This document shows, piece after piece, positions 20,436 to 28,822 of a DNA stretch of 29,768 bases (position 1 is its first letter; each line of letters starts with the position of its first letter). This DNA is from a virus, in the IMG/VR virus record IMGVR_UViG_3300042260_000229, positions 1 to 29,768 of that record. One strand, written 5' to 3'. The notes beneath the pieces were generated by a model that saw only the letters and a program-made list of their open reading frames with translations, made no database searches and had not been told where the DNA came from. Made by a program: the position numbers and the translations under genes.

Positions 20436-20906
20436 TTATCTTATGGCATTGTGTTCGTTTATGCAAGCCTGCAATGCTATTCGATGCTTTCCAACTTCCT
20501 CAGCGTACTTTCCCGCCATGTAGTCAGATATTCCAAGCAGCTCGGATAGCACTCTGGTATTTGTTGCGGCATTTGCGCGCTCTGCGAGAGTGCTGGTATT
20601 GCCACTTGCGGGCATGGCCTTAATTCTGTTGAGTTGCTCGCGCATCCGCTCAGCTGCAATGCGGCTATCAGCGACATTGCGATCATGCTTTTCTTTAAGT
20701 ACTTCTGCCGCTTTGTAAGCATTGTCTAGCTCCTGTAAAAGGTTTTTCTGCTTTGTAAGTGTGGCTTCTGCTGCTTTCTGGTTTGCTTGCGCGTCTTCCA
20801 GCATGTGAGCATCCCATTTACTCTGCCACAGAGTACCATTTAGCCAAAATCCGCAAGCGAATGCGGCAGCTAAGGCTCCAATCTTAAAGTATAGGCTATT
20901 CATCAT
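20436..20906 (-). CDS. Rz: Rz-like inner-membrane spanin (i-spanin)
   Basis: This 156-aa protein starts at ATG 20906 (a second ATG follows). An N-terminal membrane anchor (residues 7-24, FKIGALAAAFACGFWLNG) is followed by a long periplasmic coiled coil (WDAHMLEDAQANQKAAEATLTKQ...) and a helical end. This is the i-spanin layout: with the outer-membrane lipoprotein nested in the same DNA it fuses inner and outer membranes at the last step of lysis. It follows holin and endolysin, overlapping the holin stop. Confidence 0.87.
   Translation of the reverse strand: MMNSLYFKIGALAAAFACGFWLNGTLWQSKWDAHMLEDAQANQKAAEATLTKQKNLLQELDNAYKAAEVLKEKHDRNVADSRIAAERMREQLNRIKAMPASGNTSTLAERANAATNTRVLSELLGISDYMAGKYAEEVGKHRIALQACINEHNAIR
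20477..20722 (-). CDS. Rz1: Rz1-like outer-membrane lipoprotein spanin, nested
   Basis: This 81-aa frame lies wholly within Rz in another frame. It starts at ATG 20722, 7 bases after AGGAG. A basic N-terminus (KRQKYLKK), a hydrophobic stretch and lipobox LSGC with Cys27 mark a signal peptidase II signal, leaving a 55-aa mature lipoprotein. The mature part is Pro/Gln-rich (PCPQVAIPALSQSAQMPQQIP) as in o-spanins. The fully nested layout is that of lambda Rz/Rz1. Confidence 0.88.
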   Translation of the reverse strand: MLTKRQKYLKKSMIAMSLIAALQLSGCASNSTELRPCPQVAIPALSQSAQMPQQIPECYPSCLEYLTTWRESTLRKLESIE

Positions 20907-21159
20907 CTTTTATGTTGCTCCGGTGCAGTGAGTCCACGCCCTTCCAAATAGCTGCGATAAGGGCCGCTGCAATCGCTCCAAACGCCATTGCAGCCTGTGA
21001 TGGGTCTAGCAGTTTCAGTGTGCGCACAATCTCCCACAGCAGTAGCTGAGAGCTTATGATTAGCCCGACTGGCACTATACGCATTTGGCGCAATGTTACA
21101 TGCAGTGGCTGTTTAACCATGAAGCCAAGCACGTTTTCAATAGCCTCAAGCAGACTCAT
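20896..21159 (-). CDS. Holin, two membrane segments
   Basis: This 87-aa protein starts at ATG 21159 (MSLLEAIENVLGF), 3 bases after GGTGGC; the longer upstream frame lies within the endolysin gene. Two membrane segments are seen, residues about 28-46 (VPVGLIISSQLLLWEIV) and 56-74 (AAMAFGAIAAALIAAIW), with a charged C-terminus (HRSNIKDDE). This suits a class II or similar holin that opens the inner membrane and times lysis. The position between endolysin and Rz supports it. Confidence 0.72.
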   Translation of the reverse strand: MSLLEAIENVLGFMVKQPLHVTLRQMRIVPVGLIISSQLLLWEIVRTLKLLDPSQAAMAFGAIAAALIAAIWKGVDSLHRSNIKDDE

Positions 21160-21589
21160 TGCGCCACCGGTTATAATCATCAAGATACTTTTTCGGCGTG
21201 GCTCTACCTGTGCGATTCCAATATGACTTGCAGTATTCAGCCATCGCTTCAGGTGTTTTCGGCAGTGGGTTTTTATCCATTGCCAAGTAACACCTAGCCA
21301 CAAAAGTCGCATATCTATCATCAAACTCTAGCTTAGACAAATCCCGCTTAATGCCGAGCTTTAGTGCTTTGACGTGAATAGAGTCTGAGTTATCCCAGAT
21401 AGAATCGTGCGTCGCCGGCTCCATTTGGTACAAGCCAAGTGCCGGACCGCCACCAACCTGACGCCGATACTTTCCGCCAAGTGATTCGTGAGCCACGAGC
21501 ATCGCCAACAGCTCAACGCAATGGTCGGAGTGCATGCCGAATTCTAGGAGAAATTCAGTACACCAATGGCGAAAGTCGTGGTATTTCAT
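21146..21589 (-). CDS. Lysozyme/transglycosylase-like endolysin
   Basis: This 147-aa protein starts at ATG 21589 in an ATGA overlap with the gene before, 9 bases after GGAG. AHESLGG (Glu35 as catalytic acid) followed by GGGPALGLYQMEPATHDSIW is the lysozyme-fold transglycosylase pattern (ES..G....G..Q). It would cut the glycan backbone of peptidoglycan. No signal peptide or anchor was found, so release through the holin is expected. It lies within holin-endolysin-spanin order. Confidence 0.75.
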   Translation of the reverse strand: MKYHDFRHWCTEFLLEFGMHSDHCVELLAMLVAHESLGGKYRRQVGGGPALGLYQMEPATHDSIWDNSDSIHVKALKLGIKRDLSKLEFDDRYATFVARCYLAMDKNPLPKTPEAMAEYCKSYWNRTGRATPKKYLDDYNRWRNESA

Positions 21590-22041
21590 TCTTTCAATCT
21601 CCACCAGTCACTGACAGTCGGACTATACCCATCAATAAAGCGCTTTGTCACATGCCCGACAAGCTCAGAGCAATTATAGCTGTACTTGCTGCCCAAGTGG
21701 ATTCGGAGCAACCTGAAGAACCACAGAGCGCCTATAGTGGCCAGCATGTCGTATTCTGTTTTGCTTGTCACTAAAAGCTCGCACTGCTCGCGCCAGGATT
21801 GGTTACTTGTCCAAACTTCTTTCGTGCGCCAAGCTGAGTAACGCTTCTTAAACACATCAACCGGCGTCTTGATAACTCCCTTACGCCTGCCGATTCTGCC
21901 CTTGTAACGACCGCCAACTGATTCGTAAACAAAGCCGCCATCAAGGATTGCAACGTGCGACCACGGGCTTACATCAAAAAACCGAATCAGCAGCCCGACC
22001 AATTTCGAGCTGCGACCGAAAATTAAGGTGACTTTCGTCAT
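21586..22041 (-). CDS. Papain-like (permuted NlpC/P60) hydrolase
   Basis: This 151-aa protein starts at ATG 22041. His29 in PWSHVAILDGGFVYES and Cys124 in YNCSEL are in the order His-then-Cys, as in the permuted NlpC/P60 and YiiX/LRAT-like papain folds. It may cleave peptidoglycan peptides or act as an amidase. Coupled directly to the transglycosylase gene, it could be the second wall enzyme or a tail-tip hydrolase used at entry. There is no signal peptide. The fold is supported by the motifs; the substrate is inference. Confidence 0.72.
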   Translation of the reverse strand: MTKVTLIFGRSSKLVGLLIRFFDVSPWSHVAILDGGFVYESVGGRYKGRIGRRKGVIKTPVDVFKKRYSAWRTKEVWTSNQSWREQCELLVTSKTEYDMLATIGALWFFRLLRIHLGSKYSYNCSELVGHVTKRFIDGYSPTVSDWWRLKE

Positions 22042-22430
22042 TACTTGCTTGCCGACAGGTTGCTGCCGTCAAACTTGGTCCCGTTCTTAATCAGCCACTT
22101 TAACTGCTCAGTGAAATCATTCTGCGGATAATCAGGAATGCCTGCGCCGGTAACTGATTTCAGAATCGCATTGGCTCGATTAAGGAAATCAATGTAATAA
22201 GCCAGCATGTCGCTTTTAAACTTTTGAGCACACTTAAACACTGGGTCATTATCCTGCAAATGAAATTGCCATGTTTCGCTAACGTTGGGCAGTCCGCCGC
22301 CTTTCGCCTTTTCGATGCTGAGGCACAGCATATCCTCATCGCCGGTCGGGTTATTGATGCCAATGCCAAATTTAAAGCCATTTGACACTGCGATAAAATC
22401 ATCGCCTGCTACTGGAATGTTGCCTTTCAT
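22041..22430 (-). CDS. Hypothetical protein, tail/lysis region
   Basis: This 129-aa protein starts at ATG 22430, overlapping the 48-aa gene by 4 bases. The N-terminal half is strand-rich (GDDFIAVSNGFKFGIGIN...), the C-terminal half helical (FKSDMLAYYIDFLNRANAILKSV...). There is no membrane segment, signal or known motif. It is coupled to the hydrolase start (stop/start share one base). Possibly a virion or tail-fibre assembly protein. Confidence 0.65.
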   Translation of the reverse strand: MKGNIPVAGDDFIAVSNGFKFGIGINNPTGDEDMLCLSIEKAKGGGLPNVSETWQFHLQDNDPVFKCAQKFKSDMLAYYIDFLNRANAILKSVTGAGIPDYPQNDFTEQLKWLIKNGTKFDGSNLSASK

Positions 22431-22573
22431 GGTAATTCCTCCGGTTCAATGTACCAATATGATTCAGTCACTCCGCCCCACATGTCAAAATATCGGTAGT
22501 GTTGCCCGTTAACTGTTGGTGTGCCAGCAATCCAGTTGCCGCCAGCATCTTTAATTTCATAGTATGGCGTCAT
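22427..22573 (-). CDS. Small Trp/Tyr-rich protein, unknown
   Basis: This 48-aa frame (MTPYYEIKDAGGNWIAGTPT...) starts at ATG 22573 with GGAG 6 bases before it. Many aromatics (YYEI, HYRYFDMWGG, SYWYIEP) suggest a small strand-rich domain, as found in carbohydrate-binding or tail-tip pieces. The stop overlaps the next start (ATGA). It fills the 147-base gap between two longer genes. Function unknown. Confidence 0.55.
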   Translation of the reverse strand: MTPYYEIKDAGGNWIAGTPTVNGQHYRYFDMWGGVTESYWYIEPEELP

Positions 22574-22574
22574 G

Positions 22575-22952
22575 TTAATCTCCGTAAACATGCGAGTAGT
22601 AAATTGTCGCTGCGGTGTTTCCTGCGTTTTTCACAATGGCAATAGTTGAATAGCCTTGCAGGTATGGGATAGAGTTTGTGCCATTACCAGAACATCCAAC
22701 CACAAACCCCGCATTTCCGATACCGCTTACAAGGTCTGTTGTTGCCACGACAGTCGAGCCATCAACAACAACGGAAATTCCAGACTGCGAACCCAGAGGA
22801 GCCTGCAAACCAATTAGTCTAACCTTCTTGCCTGCTGGCGCTGTGATGGTTAACAGAGTGCCGGTAACGCCGCTTGCAATAGACCCAATGTTGTATGCTG
22901 ACGGCACAAACACGCCGGATGGTAAAATTGTATCTGCTGAAATATCTGCCAT
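22575..22952 (-). CDS. Strand-rich virion protein, unknown
   Basis: This 125-aa protein (MADISADTILPSGVFVPSAY...) is rich in Gly, Ser, Thr and Val and appears all-beta (TLLTITAPAGKKVRLIGLQAPL, GISVVVDGSTVVATTD, TAATIYYSHVYGD). This resembles small phage tail or capsid decoration proteins. It starts one base before the stop of the upstream gene region ends (TAACATG spacing) and has only a weak GGTGG site. A tail-tip role is likely by position. Confidence 0.6.
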   Translation of the reverse strand: MADISADTILPSGVFVPSAYNIGSIASGVTGTLLTITAPAGKKVRLIGLQAPLGSQSGISVVVDGSTVVATTDLVSGIGNAGFVVGCSGNGTNSIPYLQGYSTIAIVKNAGNTAATIYYSHVYGD

Positions 22953-22953
22953 G

Positions 22954-23661
22954 TTAGTAAGCCACCAATGCTGTTGAACTGATTGCGTAAGCGCGGAAAA
23001 TCTGCCCTGCGCGGTATGTGATGTTATCGCCGGATGCCACTACGGAGCCGCGAAAGTTTGTTACTGTCACGCCTGATTTTACAATCCGCATCAACTGAGT
23101 CGATGTTGGGTTGTTGGCTATAACAAAGAAGTCGCCAGCAACGAATGACGGCAGCGTAACGTCGAGTGTCGCGGATGTTGCAGTAACAGGATAAAGCGCA
23201 TTCTTTGCCGCTGTAAAGTTACCTGTCTGCACGGCCTGCCAACGAGTGCCGCTGATAAACTGCCAGTCTGCGTTGGTGAGTGACGGAGCGGATGTCGTGA
23301 CGTTTGCCAAGTTGTTATTTAGCGCCCAAAAGCTGCCGTTATGAAAAACAGAGTAAGGTTTATTTGCTGCACCTGTTTGCGCTGACCATAAACCTTTATA
23401 GTTTGCACTGCCCGCCGACAGCCCTGCACTTGTGTTTGCCGCTGTTGCGCTGTTTGCTGCTGCTGTAGCGCTGTTACCCGCTGCCGTTTTGTCTGCATCA
23501 ACCGCAACGCCTACCGCATCAATGTAATCGCCTGAATCGTTAATCTGCTCCTGCAATAACGGCAAGGCAGACAAAAACGTATCAACGTCATCGCTGAAAG
23601 TCTCGGGCGCAGAGCTGCGGTTTGGCGCCGCCGGTAATGGCGAAATCGGAGTGTAAGGCAT
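22954..23661 (-). CDS. Tail fibre-like protein
   Basis: This 235-aa protein has a Pro-rich N-terminus (MPYTPISPLPAAPNRSSAPETF), a helix with DDVDTFLSALPLLQEQIN and Ala/Asn/Thr repeats (NSATAAANSATAANTSAGLS). A strand-rich C-terminal half follows (YKGLWSAQTGAANKPYSVFHNGSFWALN...). The F-D-V/L-P-LQ.QIN opening and the NSATAA repeats are typical of lambda-like fibre proteins. It is short, so it may be a fibre stub or a receptor-binding connector rather than a full fibre. Confidence 0.75.
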   Translation of the reverse strand: MPYTPISPLPAAPNRSSAPETFSDDVDTFLSALPLLQEQINDSGDYIDAVGVAVDADKTAAGNSATAAANSATAANTSAGLSAGSANYKGLWSAQTGAANKPYSVFHNGSFWALNNNLANVTTSAPSLTNADWQFISGTRWQAVQTGNFTAAKNALYPVTATSATLDVTLPSFVAGDFFVIANNPTSTQLMRIVKSGVTVTNFRGSVVASGDNITYRAGQIFRAYAISSTALVAY

Positions 23662-24572
23662 TACACTAACTCCCTAATTTGAATTGTTGACTTGCAGTAA
23701 CTGGGCGCGTCAATGTTTTGCTGATACTTAATATGATAGCCGTAAACTACCGTCGCGTCATCTGTGTCAGAAGTGCCAGCCCATACGCAAGGCTTGTCAA
23801 CTAGCTTGCTGATTTGGTTAATCACAAAATCCAGCTTGCTCTTTTCGACGCTAACATTGTAATTCATGAGCTTGTACTTCCTGCGCTTGGTTACTGTTAT
23901 GTCGCCAAAGTCATTTTCATCAACGCGAGACAGGTTGATATAGTCGAAAGAAGTGCCATAGCAAGCCACGCCAAGCGTTAACGACGAACCAATAACCAAA
24001 GTGCCAACCGACACCGCTGCGCTGCCAGTGACCGTTACAGTGAGTTTTGCACCTGCCGACTTTGGCATATCGTTAACAAAGAACTTGTAGCGCTGCACAA
24101 CGGGCAGGTTGAAGTATTCCCAATAGTCCAGCACTTCGCTGTTATCAATCGCATCAACGGTCTTGTCATAAGACAAAGCGCCAGTTGCTGTATGCACCTG
24201 ATAGCGCACACTAGTAACGCCAGTTGCATTAAAGATTGCTGCTGAGTTAAAGCCTTTAGGTGATGTGATCTCAACGACAACAGGCGCGGCGTGAACTGAT
24301 TGGCTTGAATTGACTTGGTCAAACATGCGGTAACGGTTTGTGTAACTAACTACAACCCATGTCGGCACAGCTTTAGCTGCGCCCACGTTTGGCGCGTCAG
24401 TTGTCACGGCGACGCACTCATACAGCAAATGCGTTGTAGTCATTATACGTCTATCGCCAATAGCGGCAGTGTAGGCAGACCAAGCAATCTCCCCAGCACT
24501 TGCGTCAGGCTCTGGAATGCTCGAAGTAGTCAGCAAGCCGCCGATAATGTCATACGGTTCAACAACAATCAC
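23661..24572 (-). CDS. Tail protein downstream of tape measure
   Basis: This 303-aa protein overlaps the tape measure stop by 4 bases and the fibre gene start by 1. It is strand-rich with segments WVVVSYTNRYRMFDQVNSSQ, YDKTVDAIDNSEVLDYWEYF and a C-terminal YCKSTIQIRELV. The NRYRMFD region is familiar from structural proteins found after phage tape measure genes, but no activity is known. It probably forms part of the tail tip. Confidence 0.7.
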   Translation of the reverse strand: MIVVEPYDIIGGLLTTSSIPEPDASAGEIAWSAYTAAIGDRRIMTTTHLLYECVAVTTDAPNVGAAKAVPTWVVVSYTNRYRMFDQVNSSQSVHAAPVVVEITSPKGFNSAAIFNATGVTSVRYQVHTATGALSYDKTVDAIDNSEVLDYWEYFNLPVVQRYKFFVNDMPKSAGAKLTVTVTGSAAVSVGTLVIGSSLTLGVACYGTSFDYINLSRVDENDFGDITVTKRRKYKLMNYNVSVEKSKLDFVINQISKLVDKPCVWAGTSDTDDATVVYGYHIKYQQNIDAPSYCKSTIQIRELV

Positions 24573-27500
24573 AGCGCAGCCTCCTGAGCTTCGTATTGGT
24601 TCAATTCTACGACATCCGCAGTTGTTTTGGTATGTTTAGCTGTCGCTTCCTGCGCGTGAAGGATTTGGGTTAACACATCAAGCATTTCCTGCGTAACGAC
24701 TTTGCCGTCAGTTGTATATCTATCCGGCATTGTTGGCGGCACCCACACGCGCCCATCAGGCTTTGTGATCTCAACAATCTGCTGACCAACTTGAACAATT
24801 GCTGCCTCAACTCGGTTGATTGCTGCGACTTGCTCTGACGCCACGCCTAAGCCTAACTCGTTAGCTGCACTCATCGCCGCATAGAATTCAATCAGTGCCT
24901 GGTCAATAGTCAGCAGCCTATCATCAACACCAAGCAGCGCATTCAGTTGCTTCTGCGCTTCAGTCAACTGCTCATCAATCTTGCCGACCTGCTCATCGTG
25001 GAGTTTTTGCGCAGCATCTGCCGCAAGGTCTAGCTTGGCGAGTTGTGCAATGTAATATTCATCTGCTGCCGTCGCTTGGTATTCAATCCATTGCAGCTGT
25101 GATTTAGCGCCACCCATCGCACCGCCGACAATACCCTGAATGCCTGCCGCTTGGTTGCGAGCAATCGCCATTGCGCGGTTCTGCTCGAATGCTGAGCTAA
25201 ACCCTGCTGAGCCTGCACCAGACACACCAGAAAGCACAGATGATAAACGCGAAGAGTCTGGCAGCAGCCCCGCCTTCGCTTCGTTATAAATCATCGCAAG
25301 CTCTTTAAATGGATTGGCTTGCGTGCCGGTATCGGACAAGAAACCGGTCAGAATATCGTTAAGACCTTCAAGCTTGTTAATGTACTGCTCGACAGCTTTC
25401 CCTTGCTCTTGGTAGCCATCAATAACTGAATCGCGCTGCTGCTTCAGCAGGTCCTTTTCTGCGTTGATTGCCTCAAGTTTTAAATCCAGCTCAGTGCCTA
25501 ACCGGTCTTTTTCGCGCTGCGCAGACTCTTGCAGTTTACCAAATGCGTTTTGTGCTGCATCGATTGCCGCTGATGCTGCATCTCTTGCTGATTGTGCGGC
25601 TGCGTCCTGTGCTGATGCAAGCTCACGCTGAGCCGCTGCTGCGTCTTCTGCCGCATAGATTTGCAGGAGTAAAGCCCGCAGCGTTTCGTCAGTTGCGTCT
25701 AATTCCATCTGACGGCGTAAAGCCAACGCCTCAGCAGACTGCCCGAGCGCATCATATAAGCGTAATTGCAGGTCTAGACCTTGCGCTTTCAGTGCTGCCG
25801 CTTTGGCTTCAGCTTCCTTACGCGCCGCCTCTGCTGCATCTTCAGACGCTTGGCGTTGTGCCTCTAAAGCGGATAAGTATTGATCCATTCCTGGCACTAA
25901 CTTCATCAGCTCAGCAAACATCTTTTGACCGGCTTCGGATGTCAAATCTAAGCCATCCACAAGCGCCCTGAATCCATCGCGCGTGTTAGGCATGGTGACA
26001 TTCAGCGTCGCAAACGATTCGCTCAGCTGTGCGACTAGATTAGCCTGCTGTTCAGCGTCTGAGTAAAATGCTGAGTAATATTGGCTAGTAAGTGCTGATA
26101 ACTGCTCAAGACCGCCAGCAAGCTCAACGATGTTGGTTGATGCAACCATTGCTGCTTTGCCGGTCAGGTCGAAGCCTAAGCCGAGCGTTTTACTGATTGA
26201 CTGCACTGCGCCCATATTGGCAGTTAAGCGAGCGACCGCATCAATGACGCCCTCGCCCTCTTTCTGCAGTCCATCAAGCGAATCACCGAAAACAGCGTTG
26301 ACTAATGCGCCGGTTGTGTTGCCAACCCATTCTTCGATTGCTGCTTGAATCTCAGCTTCTGACTTGTCTTTGATGTTGATGTTAGCCGCAGCGGTGAAAC
26401 CTTTGATGATTTCGTCAGCGCCAGTAATGCCGAAAGCGTTAGCTGCTTGACCAAGTGCAGATGAGATTGCATCGAATGCCGAATCGATGGCGGAAGCGTC
26501 ATAGCCTGTAGTGCTTGTGCGTGTTTTTGTGCCACGGAACAGCGAGCGCTTACGGCTCTCCTCTGTGGTGATTGAGCCGGTAATATCTCCGCCGCCTAAT
26601 GACAATCCTAGCGACTGGCCGGTAGTTTTAAACGATGAGCCAAATAGTCCGCCGCCTGATAGCTTTTGAATGCCAGCCAATGCAGCGCCAAGGCCTGCAA
26701 TGATAGGCGTCGCCATGCCAAGACCAGCCATGATATTTCCAGAGCCAAGCAAGGAGCCAGCGCCGCTAAACAGCGTGCCGAATTGACCAGCGCCAACCAA
26801 TGCACCGCCGCCCATTAAGCCTCCGCCGAATGAGCCCCCGATTAAACTGCCAAGCCCGGTAATGCCACCGCCGATACTTCCGAGCAGCCCTAAGCCGGAT
26901 GCAGCGCCACCAATGCTTGATGCGCTAGCTCCGCCAGGTAACATACCACCCATACCCATGCTAATCATAATTGGGCGGGTAAGTGCCATATGCGCCATCT
27001 CAGCAAGCATGCGCTTGAATGCGTTTTTCATGCCGTCAACGACAGATTCGAAGCCATCAAAAGCATTCATCCACGCATCTGCAAATGCTTCCTCTATACG
27101 CTCTGCTGCTTTTTCGCTTACACCAACATATCTGTCAATATCCTCAATTGCCTTGTCGATTCGCTCCATCTCTGCAACCGCATTTTCCTCTGCGATTCTA
27201 TCCATTTCTTCAAGGCCAGACTCTATCTCGTCATACCAGTATTCATCCCAGCCATCCTGAATTCTTTGAATATTAGCCATTTCCTTGGCAAGCTCTTTGG
27301 CTGACTTTGTAGCAGATTTTACTGCTAAAGTTTGCCCTGTAATTGGAGGTAGACTGTCATCAAACGCCTTATTCATCCCTTCTATTTTTGCCTGCAATGC
27401 AGCCTTTTCTTTTCCAAGCTCAGAAATAACCCTAGCTTGATTTGCGGTTGCGGTTGTATTGCCGAACATCCCAGTGCCTGTCTGCTTCATTGCTTCTTGG

Positions 27501-28723
27501 AGTTTTTTCTCTTCATCAATGAGCTGCCGCTCAATATCTATAATTCTTTGTTGCGCAGCGACATACTGTTGCGCCCTAGCTGCGTTGCTTGAGCGTTCCC
27601 ACTCCTGATTTAGCTTTTCAGTAGCTAATCTTGCCGAGTCCGCATCTTTAGCGTAAGAGTCAAACGCAATTGCAGCGGCACCAGCCGCCGTAATAACCAA
27701 GCCAAGCGGACCCATCAGCAATCTCGTTGCCGCAGTTAGCGCGTATGTTGCTGTAGTAACTCCGGCAGTTGCAGCACCAAGAGCAATATTCGCAGCAGCC
27801 GCTCGACCAGCAGACAGAACCCATGCCCCGCCAAGTATTGACGCGCCAACCCCAAGCGCTCTCGCTAGAGGCTCAAGGTTTTCACTGACGGATAGCAAGC
27901 TAGAGCCAACAGACTCAGTTACAGCTTGCAATGACTTGCTACTACCAACCCACTCAGTGATGTTTGCTTGAATTATTTCGTTAGTTTGCGCAAAGGTCCG
28001 CTGAGTAACGCCAACCATTTTATCTGCTTCGGTTGCGTAACCCTCTAGCGCCTTAACCATCATCTCGGCTGTAATACCGCCTGTTGCAGCAAACTCTCTA
28101 AGCTCTCCGCGAGTCATGTTTAACTGTTTTGCTAAGGCGTCAAGTATTCTAGGCGCACCCTCTGCCACAGAGTTAAACTCGTCGCCGCGCAACGCGCCAG
28201 CGGCCAAGGCTTGAGCAAGCTGCCTGATAGATCCAGACGCTTCAGCTGCTGACTTGCCACCAGCCAGAAACAGTTTGTTTATTGTGCCTGTCACGCCAAG
28301 AACTCGCTCTGATGACAATCCGAGGTCAGACGTTGCGCGTGTAAGCTCGCCGTATAGTTCGGCGGTAGACAGTAGGTTTGAGTTTGTTTGCTTGGCTAGC
28401 GCCAATACTGACTGCTGAGCCTTAATAAAATCAGCTTCAGATGTCGTAACCTGCCTTAGCACGTTGTTGAACGATTTCCAGCCATCTGAGTACTGAATAA
28501 CCTGACCAACTGAAACAGTAGCAGCAAGAGCGCCCAGCCCAGCAGTTAAGGATGAAACTGCGGCAGTTGAAGACCTAAAAGAATCTGACATACCTTTGTT
28601 GGCGTCATTTATCTTTCTTTCAGTTTGCTCGCCTGTACTGCCTAGCTTCTTTAACTTTACGTCTGCTTGGTCTAAGTCTCTAGTATCGGCGCGGAAGCCA
28701 ATAGTTGCCAGTGTATCAGTCAT
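24569..28723 (-). CDS. Tape measure protein
   Basis: This 1384-aa protein starts at ATG 28723 with GAGGG 6 bases upstream. Residues about 75-260 hold the tape measure domain (NNVLRQVTTSEADFIKAQQS..., GAPRILDALAKQLNMTRGEL...). Hydrophobic helices lie at about 290-350, a Gly-rich stretch at about 588-690 (GMGGMLPGGASASSIGGAAS) and long Ala-rich coiled coils at about 950-1120. It sets tail length and passes into the cell envelope with the DNA. At the usual 0.15 nm per residue the tail would be about 200 nm, which fits a siphovirus. No peptidase motif was recognised. Confidence 0.92.
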   Translation of the reverse strand: MTDTLATIGFRADTRDLDQADVKLKKLGSTGEQTERKINDANKGMSDSFRSSTAAVSSLTAGLGALAATVSVGQVIQYSDGWKSFNNVLRQVTTSEADFIKAQQSVLALAKQTNSNLLSTAELYGELTRATSDLGLSSERVLGVTGTINKLFLAGGKSAAEASGSIRQLAQALAAGALRGDEFNSVAEGAPRILDALAKQLNMTRGELREFAATGGITAEMMVKALEGYATEADKMVGVTQRTFAQTNEIIQANITEWVGSSKSLQAVTESVGSSLLSVSENLEPLARALGVGASILGGAWVLSAGRAAAANIALGAATAGVTTATYALTAATRLLMGPLGLVITAAGAAAIAFDSYAKDADSARLATEKLNQEWERSSNAARAQQYVAAQQRIIDIERQLIDEEKKLQEAMKQTGTGMFGNTTATANQARVISELGKEKAALQAKIEGMNKAFDDSLPPITGQTLAVKSATKSAKELAKEMANIQRIQDGWDEYWYDEIESGLEEMDRIAEENAVAEMERIDKAIEDIDRYVGVSEKAAERIEEAFADAWMNAFDGFESVVDGMKNAFKRMLAEMAHMALTRPIMISMGMGGMLPGGASASSIGGAASGLGLLGSIGGGITGLGSLIGGSFGGGLMGGGALVGAGQFGTLFSGAGSLLGSGNIMAGLGMATPIIAGLGAALAGIQKLSGGGLFGSSFKTTGQSLGLSLGGGDITGSITTEESRKRSLFRGTKTRTSTTGYDASAIDSAFDAISSALGQAANAFGITGADEIIKGFTAAANINIKDKSEAEIQAAIEEWVGNTTGALVNAVFGDSLDGLQKEGEGVIDAVARLTANMGAVQSISKTLGLGFDLTGKAAMVASTNIVELAGGLEQLSALTSQYYSAFYSDAEQQANLVAQLSESFATLNVTMPNTRDGFRALVDGLDLTSEAGQKMFAELMKLVPGMDQYLSALEAQRQASEDAAEAARKEAEAKAAALKAQGLDLQLRLYDALGQSAEALALRRQMELDATDETLRALLLQIYAAEDAAAAQRELASAQDAAAQSARDAASAAIDAAQNAFGKLQESAQREKDRLGTELDLKLEAINAEKDLLKQQRDSVIDGYQEQGKAVEQYINKLEGLNDILTGFLSDTGTQANPFKELAMIYNEAKAGLLPDSSRLSSVLSGVSGAGSAGFSSAFEQNRAMAIARNQAAGIQGIVGGAMGGAKSQLQWIEYQATAADEYYIAQLAKLDLAADAAQKLHDEQVGKIDEQLTEAQKQLNALLGVDDRLLTIDQALIEFYAAMSAANELGLGVASEQVAAINRVEAAIVQVGQQIVEITKPDGRVWVPPTMPDRYTTDGKVVTQEMLDVLTQILHAQEATAKHTKTTADVVELNQYEAQEAAL

Positions 28724-28749
28724 GTCACGCCCTCAAGAGTCTTTGGCAC

Positions 28750-28777
28750 AGTATAGCTTAGTGGTCTGTCCACTTAA
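28750..28777 (-). promoter_or_regulatory. Candidate promoter of tape measure gene with palindrome
   Basis: On the minus strand AAGCTATACT (28750-28759) gives a TATACT -10 about 27 bases before the tape measure start. Directly upstream, in its spacer, is TTAAGTGG-ACAGA-CCACTAA (28758-28777), which carries the third copy of the TAGTGGTCT core. The -35 is poor. The same -10 block precedes terS. Since a terminator lies at 29121-29140, this promoter may be needed for tape measure expression. Confidence 0.5.
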
Positions 28778-28822
28778 AGGCTTGTGGTGTGCTAGCATAA
28801 ATTATCAACATCAGGAGTTAAT

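Noticed and set aside
22954-23661. Complete receptor-binding tail fibre
   Set aside because: At 235 residues it is too short for a full fibre; it is called fibre-like only because of its N-terminal and Ala/Asn/Thr repeat pattern.
24315-27304. Several open plus-strand frames of 70-170 codons opposite the tape measure and tail genes
   Set aside because: They lack ribosome sites and plausible proteins and are explained by the base composition of the real minus-strand genes.
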